From Euryodendron excelsum (lineage: Eukaryota; Streptophyta; Magnoliopsida; Ericales; Pentaphylacaceae): a DNA stretch of 64,000 bases. Positions 59,466 through 64,000 of the stretch are shown here, one piece after another; positions within the stretch are counted from its first letter, which is position 1, and every line of letters begins with the position of its first letter. Both the position numbers and the translations under genes were made by a program. The notes beneath the pieces were generated by a model. It made no database searches and had not been told where the DNA came from. It saw only the letters and a program-made list of their open reading frames with translations. The stretch covers positions 4,025,001 to 4,089,000 of the forward strand of contig CM065378.1 of NCBI GenBank assembly GCA_033060915.1, read 5' to 3'.

Positions 59466-62344
59466 AACCTAAAACAAATCAATGATTGACGGGAACTATC
59501 CGCGGCAAGGCTGTTAAGGTGTGAGATGACTGAAAGCTATCGACAAAGTGGTGAAGTGATAGAGTGAGAGAGGTTGAGAGCATAGTTATTGATATCGTTC
59601 CATTCTGGCCAGTATGGACCAGTATGTACCATTTGGACAGTAAAGCGGAACGACAATGGGCAAGTTCAGTTCCAGTGAACTTTCTGGCTAATACCGGCAT
59701 TTCAATTTTTGGCATACCGCTATATGCCATCATATCGGATTGTACCTTTTACAGCTGTCTTCCGTTCTTTTTTGTATAAAGCATTTGTTAGTGGCAAGCG
59801 TGCCTGCTGTCTCTGACTCTCTAGTGTCTACATGATGGGACCTTGGAGGCCCACAACCTTTTTTTTTTACTTGTTCACACCATGAAAACAGGAGACCAAA
59901 GCAATTTATTGTTAAGGCTTTAATTTTCGTTGGGAAATTGCTCTCTCTCTCTCTCTCTTCATTGGGAAATTTCTCTCTTTGTATATATAATAATACATCA
60001 AGAGTCATCTCATTATTTTTATTACGAAATAATTTAAAATTAAATTTCTATTAATATAATGCCTTTGATTTTTTTTTATCAGAGTATCATTATTACTTGG
60101 TATATTTATTTAAAATAGTTTCGTATTGAACAGTAAAACCGAAGTGGTACACCGAGACCCTCTGGTTATGTACTGTACTGTTGACAAAAACGGTATACTA
60201 ACCGGTGCAGGAGTGATAACTGATAACTATGGTTGAGAGAGAGGAGCAGCAGTAGAGTGAGAGGGTTAAGAGAGAGTAAGATATCATAATGTTAGTGAAA
60301 CCCTAACCTTATATATAGTAAGGTTATTTTGACATTATACACATATAACAACGGCATATTTGACCTTTCACATATAACTAGGGCGGGTTTGAGGCTGGTA
60401 CAAACCCTACCCCATCTTGAACCTGATTTGGGTTATACTTCCCCCCCCCCATAACCTGCCCCTAACCCTATTATGCAGACCCCAAACTCGCCCTGGCAGG
60501 GCAGGGCAGGGTAGGGTTGGGGTGTGGCGGGAACCCAATAATTTGGGTCAAAGTGCCATCTCTATTTTGTTGTCAAGAGTATTTTGGTAATTTTTAAATT
60601 GCTGGACATTGGTTTTATGAGTTACCCATGGGTTTTATTATGGATCAGATATAGTTATTTGGGTCTTCTATAGAGCATAAGTCTAGAATAGTCTTGGTAG
60701 TCAAAGAGTCAAAGTTTCCTAATATTTGAATTCATAATCATAGTAGTAGGAGAGATAGTAGCTTATAAATGTACATGCTGGTACTGGTAGCGTTTGTCAG
60801 TGCTTTTGAACGGGCTTTTGAAGGAAGCCGGACTGTTTTGAAAGTCCAAATGAACACTAATCCTTCCCCTATGTATTTGGCCTTCAATTTAACTGTTCAA
60901 ATCCTAAATTACTCACTGCTTATGCCCTCAGAAAGCCCGTGTTCTTAAAATCCAGCTAGCTACTACTTTTGAAAATCAAACCAAGTCTCACCTTTGTTCA
61001 CCTAGAAACCTAGAAGCCTTCTTCTACGTCTTAGAAACCTAACCCTAGGACTTTTCCATACACAATTCCTCCTGTAGGCAAATTTAGGCCCTAGTTTTCT
61101 AGTCTATCCTACATCAGGAAGTCTGTCAGCATGTGGTAACTAATGAGTTCTATCAAAGGATACACTTCAAATTTCAAAATCAGTTGAGGATATTAGAAAG
61201 GGTACTACCCTTAAGTCTGGATGGAAGGCTCAAATAGAGAACACTAATATGTGTACGATCTAATGTAGGCTTAGGGACAGACTTGTTTTCAAAGATCCTG
61301 GTATTCCTTCTATTCCAAATGCTCTAATCCATGAAAGCTGTATAATCTCATGAAACTAGTCCTTGTCATTCTCTCAAGGGTCTAGGAAATGCCTGCAACT
61401 AAAATACAATAGGCTTTTTGATAACAATGATAAGGATTTTTTCAAGATTATGCTTTAAACATGTATTGGGAGTAAGTTTTTGTCTCTATTTTAAGTATCA
61501 AGAAGTAAACTGACTCATATTTTTATGTCAAATTTAGAGATTAACTCATTAGAATCATCCTACATATCTTTCATACCAAAATTGGAAGGTAGATTAAAAA
61601 AACTGAATCTTAATAAAAGTAAAAGGTATGTGGGAATTACAAAAATGTTTTAATACAGGGATGCACATAAGCTATCAGAAAGTCTCGACCTCCATATTTA
61701 GAAGCTATCTCTTTATGCACAATTAATACTCCTGATCCAAATGGTGTACAATTTTATCTTCTTCAGTCGATTCATAATTTTCAGAATCTTGATATTGATG
61801 GGCTGATGTACTGTTATAGCTTAGACAGGACCTAGTTTACCTTTTTGTGCCTGAATTTTTACTGGCTTGATTATTTTGCAAAATTAAAAATGTGTGCCTG
61901 GGAAGTTATGTAAACTTATCTTTATCCCTTGGTGGCAGATTTTTGATAAACTTTGCCAAAGTTTTGGTGGAGATGTACTGCAAACCCTATTTAATTCCGC
62001 AGAAGGACTTGGAAACTGTTCACCAGAAAGCACGAGATACTGGATATTGAGATTCATTTCTGATGAGGCCTTAGCTGTGGCTTCATCGAATATCCTTACT
62101 TGGGCTATCACCTTGTTTTTTCTGTGTTAAATTATTTGTTTTCCTCTTTTATATTTTTATTCCTTAACTATTCTACTTATTCATTCGTTCATCTTATTAG
62201 CTCAGGCCATTACTTTGTCAACCTGTATTGTTGCTCACAACAATGCCTTGCTGGCTTTGCTAGTATCGAACAATTTTTCTGAGATAAAGAGCAATGTGTT
62301 TAAACGTTTTAGTAAGGATAACATACAGAAAATGGTGTATTATG
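44605..62344 (+). CDS. POD1: TAPT1/DUF747-family ER membrane protein, POD1 type (3' end beyond window)
   Basis: Arabidopsis POLLEN DEFECTIVE IN GUIDANCE 1 is an ER-lumen/membrane protein that works with calreticulin 3 in pollen-tube guidance and embryo patterning; animal TAPT1 is the homologue. Exons seen: 44605-45226, 53287-53438, 53781-53884, 56967-57055, 57215-57288, 61939-62089 and 62177-62344. All phases fit, giving 453 codons plus one base. The N-terminal 207 residues are variable, starting MALRSRGRKLSFDIL with a Lys-rich patch. From exon 2 the conserved domain runs VEKSPVKYFIEEM, GNSLRSTTTLANDKEREKVY, MFRLPWRCE, QFERPSASELSDFGCF, SLIYHMIRGQGTIKLYVVYN, IFDKLCQSFGGDV and AQAITLSTCIVAHNNALLAL. 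Several segments are hydrophobic and membrane-spanning (for example residues of exon 3). The start has a good context (aaaccATGGCG). The C-terminal part lies beyond 64000. One intron is a U12-type AT-AC intron. Confidence 0.95.
47259..47815. mobile_element. TIR repeat inserted in the LINE
   Basis: The left end CTATGTTGCATGGACTCGGG mirrors the right end, whose reverse complement is CTATGTTACCTGGACTCTTC. The LINE frame breaks off before it and resumes after it. The interior has further GTGTTGGGTGTGGGTA-type blocks. No clear target duplication. Confidence 0.5.
48601..48630. repeat. T10-G20 homopolymer tract
   Basis: Ten T then twenty G, followed by more G-rich sequence to 48649. It is inside the LINE relic. 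Confidence 0.9.
51751..51811 (+). repeat. Short tandem repeat, about three 20-bp units
   Basis: Units contain ttccttaccaagagt, ttccgtaccaagagt and ttccttaccaagagt, spaced about 20 bp apart. Confidence 0.8.
51931..52262. repeat. Tandem duplication of a TIR-repeat fragment
   Basis: It starts with the same end as the repeat in the LINE (CTATGTGACATGGACTCTTC). A 163-bp unit (51944-52106) is then repeated at 52107-52262, both running from actcttctaaaatgtatg to atatgaataaaa-tttcat with about 90% agreement by eye. Confidence 0.75.
53287..53438 (+). CDS. POD1: POD1 exon 2
   Basis: The acceptor gctgtcag gives NVLSVEKSPVKYFIEEMHSG. An alternative acceptor at 53262 would add eight in-frame residues (MMLQLLSD) that the family does not need. 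It ends PWRCEL before gtaatattgg. Confidence 0.88.
53781..53884 (+). CDS. POD1: POD1 exon 3, membrane segment
   Basis: It encodes LIDVGVFVCLDSFLSLLTIM then PTRILITFWRLLKT, a conserved hydrophobic stretch of TAPT1 proteins. The acceptor is tttctcag and the donor gtcagttcc. Confidence 0.93.
54850..54945 (+). repeat. Dispersed repeat shared with 60580-60668
   Basis: Both have attttggtaattttag/ttttggtaatttttaa, then ctggacat, a gggtcacccattggg/gagttacccatggg block and a final tgggtctt. It may be part of a degraded retroelement. Confidence 0.45.
55080..55640. other. Possible mitochondrial-DNA-like insert
   Basis: It is GC-richer than its surroundings, with phrases such as ggcttcgctcgctctgctcg that are typical of plant mitochondrial intergenic DNA. 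No mitochondrial gene is recognised, so the origin is only a suspicion. Confidence 0.3.
56967..57055 (+). CDS. POD1: POD1 exon 4
   Basis: Phase-correct reading is QFERPSASELSDFGCFIVLA then CGVTLLGQT. The acceptor is tggcag and the donor gtacaac. Confidence 0.93.
57215..57288 (+). CDS. POD1: POD1 exon 5
   Basis: It reads DISLIYHMIRGQGTIKLYVV then YNVLE, a near-invariant TAPT1-family block. The acceptor is gcttcag and the donor gtgagtgg. Confidence 0.95.
58790..59000. repeat. GGGATGGCAA-type dispersed repeat
   Basis: It opens tagggatggcaacagat and closes with gccctgcccatctag. In between are CCAACCCC-like repeats and cccgccaaccccaa. It is the same class as the MITE at 3167-3647 and the block at 60370-60570, but with no clear target duplication. 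Confidence 0.5.
59410..59462. repeat. (GA)n microsatellite, about 53 bp
   Basis: An uninterrupted run of GA/AG dinucleotides in a POD1 intron. Confidence 0.95.
59581..60231. mobile_element. hAT-like nonautonomous element with 8-bp target duplication
   Basis: The left end CATAGTTATTGATATC mirrors the right end GATAACTGATAACTATG. GTTGAGAG flanks it at 59573-59580 and 60232-60239. It is 651 bp with no transposase. Internal motifs such as ggtataccg-like runs near both ends suit a known style of plant hAT MITE. Confidence 0.65.
60370..60570. repeat. GGGCGGG-type dispersed repeat
   Basis: It runs from agggcgggtttgag to gtgccatctctat, with a C10 run and ggcagggcagggcagggta. It is related in composition to 3167-3647 and 58790-59000. 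Confidence 0.5.
61939..62089 (+). CDS. POD1: POD1 exon 6
   Basis: It has 50 codons plus one base: IFDKLCQSFGGDVLQTLFNS and on to RFISDEALAVASS. The 3' boundary is set by the AT-AC intron that follows. Reading on without splicing reaches a stop at 62128-62130. Confidence 0.93.
62090..62176 (+). other. U12-type AT-AC intron of POD1 (87 nt)
   Basis: The intron starts ATATCCTTAC, a close match to the U12 AT-AC 5' site ATATCCTTT. It has the branch motif TTCCTTAAC (62160-62168) and ends with AC at 62176, about ten bases downstream. Removing it joins ASS-A to TT, giving SSIIHSFILLAQAITLSTC, the sequence expected for TAPT1 proteins. No in-frame GT-AG alternative gives this. Confidence 0.92.
62177..62344 (+). 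CDS. POD1: POD1 exon 7
   Basis: It encodes IIHSFILLAQAITLSTCIVA through VSNNFSEIKSNVFKRFSKDN to VYY, ending one base into the next codon before gtgagttat. The following exon was not found before the window end. Confidence 0.93.
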
Positions 62345-62683
62345 GTGAGTTATCTTGCCAATAATTGTTTTACATTGCTTTTGCAGAGTTAATAATAATA
62401 TTATTTTCTGTGATCCGTGCTGAATATATTTACTGTTTGATTACTTTGATGCGGGGAAAAATGGTTTTTTTTTTCCAGGACTGAATTAACCTTGTTCCTG
62501 CAATATATCATGTATACTATTCGATGTCATCCAGTGTACATGCCTGTGTAGTGGTCTTTGATAGCAGTATTAGCATTTTTGCTAATATATGGATGGATGA
62601 AGATCGCAAATATTGGTCTGATGTACAGATTCGATCCAAGCTCTCTTATTGAATTGCTCATTCAATAAGCATTCTCAATATTA

Positions 62684-62764
62684 TGCCTTGAAGAGGACTC
62701 GAACCTTCACGCTTTTGAGCACGAGATTTTGAGTCTCGCGTGTCTACCATTTCACCACCAAGGC
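62684..62764 (-). tRNA. trnL-CAA: Plastid-derived tRNA-Leu(CAA) copy
   Basis: The minus strand folds as a long-variable-arm Leu tRNA. The acceptor halves GCCTTGG and CAAGGC pair, the D arm contains TGAAATGGTAGACACG, the anticodon loop is ACTCAAAATC with CAA, and the T loop is GGTTCGAGTCC. It lies in a nuclear intron on the opposite strand to POD1, so it is presumably non-functional as a plastid gene. Confidence 0.93.
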
Positions 62765-62929
62765 ATCTTGAAAGTGAATCGTATTCCATGAATATGATAT
62801 CTATCTAGTGTGATGTATGGAATATATGACATGACCGATCAATAGCAATACTCCAACACCCCACCGAGCTTGCAAAATGGATCTGTTTATTATAAAGAGA
62901 TTCGTTGTTCCTACTTCACCTTAATTGTT

Positions 62930-63209
62930 ATTTGAACAAGTAAAAGTTTTGTCTTGGTCTGAGTGGGGATAGCATTTCTCTTCTGCATGTCCATGGAGTT
63001 TTGAAAAATCCAAACATCTTAGAGATAGATAGAGAGGTAGGAATTTATGGAACGACACTCCTTCATATACGTCAGGAGTCCATTGATGAGAAGAGGCTAG
63101 GGAAAGTTTGAACCCAATTCCTATAGTGGTGAATATGAGCACAATTGAAATTCCTAGGGAGTTATACATTTGTGTATTGATAAGACCATTCAATATTTCT
63201 TGAAGCTCG
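62930..63209 (-). pseudogene. ndhB: Plastid ndhB fragment
   Basis: The minus strand gives [37 protein letters not shown] and then, in a shifted frame, [16 protein letters not shown] (plastid [13 protein letters not shown] out of frame). This is the NADH dehydrogenase-like complex subunit B region. It has several substitutions and at least one frameshift, plus truncation at both ends, so it is a nuclear relic. Confidence 0.9.
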
Positions 63210-63661
63210 AACATTGTACTGGTTTCTATTAGGAAGTTCTGTCAAAGATATCGTTAGTACAGTAGTTGATAATTCGTACTGCAGAGACAGCTATATATGG
63301 TTGTAAAATATTTTAACTGATCTCTGTCTTTGGTGGTGGACTGCTGTTTGCTTTCAAGGGTCAGAAAACATTTTTTATTTTTATCTCGCTTTTTTAATTC
63401 AGTTTAGCAAGGTTGCTTCTATTCATGTTTCAAACTAAAGTTCTTGGACCTAAAAGCTTCTTATTTACTTGCCAAGATAATAATCATTCCTAGGACACAA
63501 ACTTTCACTATCATTGGCATTAGGACACAAACTTTCACTGTTGCAGCCCAATGCCTGGCATGAGGCTAGTACTTTCATGTGCCTCATTGACTCACAGCTC
63601 CTGGTTTACGTTTGGGATTCACCTTGTTCTTTTGGAGTTATAGTTGCAACTTGCAACTGTT

Positions 63662-63901
63662 AAGGCCCCATTTGGAAATGCTGTCAGTTTTTGTTTTTTG
63701 TTGTATGTTTTTTTGTGTGTTTTTTGTGGTTCCGGTGACGAGCATTTGTAGGTTACTGTTGTGCCCATTTTGGTGTTTTTCGTTTTCTTTTTTAAAATTT
63801 TGTAAATAACTAAAATCAAAAAACAGTAAACAATCATTCTTTTTTAAAATTTTTGAAAAATAAAACAAACAAAAACAAAAAACGCTATCAAACAGGGCCA
63901 A
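63662..63901. mobile_element. MITE-like element 3
   Basis: The left end aaggccccatttggaaatg pairs with the right end gctatcaaacagggccaaa in inverted orientation. The body is T-rich then A-rich, giving a long imperfect hairpin. It is the same class as the repeats upstream of POD1. Confidence 0.55.
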
Positions 63902-64000
63902 AGCTTTTTGTTTTTGTTTCTTGTAATTTTAGTTTTCCTTTGTTTGAAGGATTTTTTTACCACTCTCTCCTTCGTATTTTTTTCTTCTTAGTAATATTTT

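Larger units (their letters stand above)
57289..61938 (+). other. 4.65 kb POD1 intron
   Basis: It contains a GGGATGGCAA-type repeat (58790-59000), a 54-bp GA microsatellite, the hAT-like element at 59581-60231, and another GGGCGGG-type repeat (about 60370-60570). 57289-58780 and 60670-61938 show nothing further. Confidence 0.65.
62600..63209 (-). other. Nuclear plastid DNA insertion (NUPT): ycf2-trnL spacer, trnL-CAA, ndhB part
   Basis: The segment reads as plastid inverted-repeat DNA on the minus strand: partial ndhB, short spacer, trnL-CAA, then spacer toward ycf2. The gene order and strand are those of land-plant plastomes, but the ndhB intron and exon 2 are absent between exon 1 and the tRNA. 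The right edge is set where ndhB similarity stops after ttcttgaagctc. The left edge is approximate. Confidence 0.88.
62345..64000 (+). other. POD1 intron running off the window
   Basis: No exon follows exon 7 within the window. The intron carries a plastid insertion and a MITE-like repeat. Confidence 0.75.

Noticed and set aside
62684..62764. A functional nuclear tRNA-Leu gene
   Set aside because: The sequence is the plastid trnL-CAA with adjoining plastid spacer and ndhB sequence, so it is better read as a plastid insertion.

Overview
This is a 64 kb piece of plant nuclear DNA, almost certainly from a flowering plant and probably a eudicot. The genes have many small exons separated by AT-rich introns of up to about 10 kb. 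Coding identity comes from three plant-type proteins. The rest is dominated by Ty1/copia, Ty3/gypsy, LINE, MITE-like and Helitron sequence plus a plastid DNA insertion. The species cannot be named from the sequence alone.

Layout. (1) 1-6173: presumed intron or upstream sequence of the first gene, holding a decayed copia reverse-transcriptase fragment, two LINE-type 3' ends and a hAT-type MITE. (2) 6174-26376, + strand: thirteen exons encoding about 1,221 C-terminal residues of THO complex subunit 2 (THO2). Its 5' exons are not in the window. Its largest intron (9.7 kb) carries a nested transposon stack. (3) 28878-30290, - strand: an intronless ANTH-domain (AP180/CALM-like) putative clathrin assembly protein, convergent with THO2. 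(4) 30500-44100: transposon-rich intergenic DNA, with a 6.2 kb LTR element without recognisable pol, a 2.2 kb Helitron-like element abutting it, and MITE-like repeats. (5) 44605 to beyond the window end, + strand: seven exons of a TAPT1/DUF747-family gene, the orthologue type of Arabidopsis POLLEN DEFECTIVE IN GUIDANCE 1 (POD1). Its introns carry a LINE, a hAT-like element and a plastid insertion (trnL-CAA plus part of ndhB).

The three genes have no evident joint pathway: nuclear mRNP assembly/export (THO2), clathrin adaptor function (ANTH protein) and an ER membrane protein (POD1). 

The most notable observations are: a U12-type AT-AC intron in POD1 and a U12-type GT-AG last intron in THO2, both with near-consensus 5' splice sites and branch points; a Ty3/gypsy locus whose outer LTR ends have a perfect 5-bp target-site duplication but whose interior is an inverted, circularly permuted element; and a MITE insertion that can be read directly against an unoccupied tandem copy of its target. 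I found no novel gene system such as a defence island, biosynthetic cluster or CRISPR array. All interpretations come from reading the sequence, without database searches.
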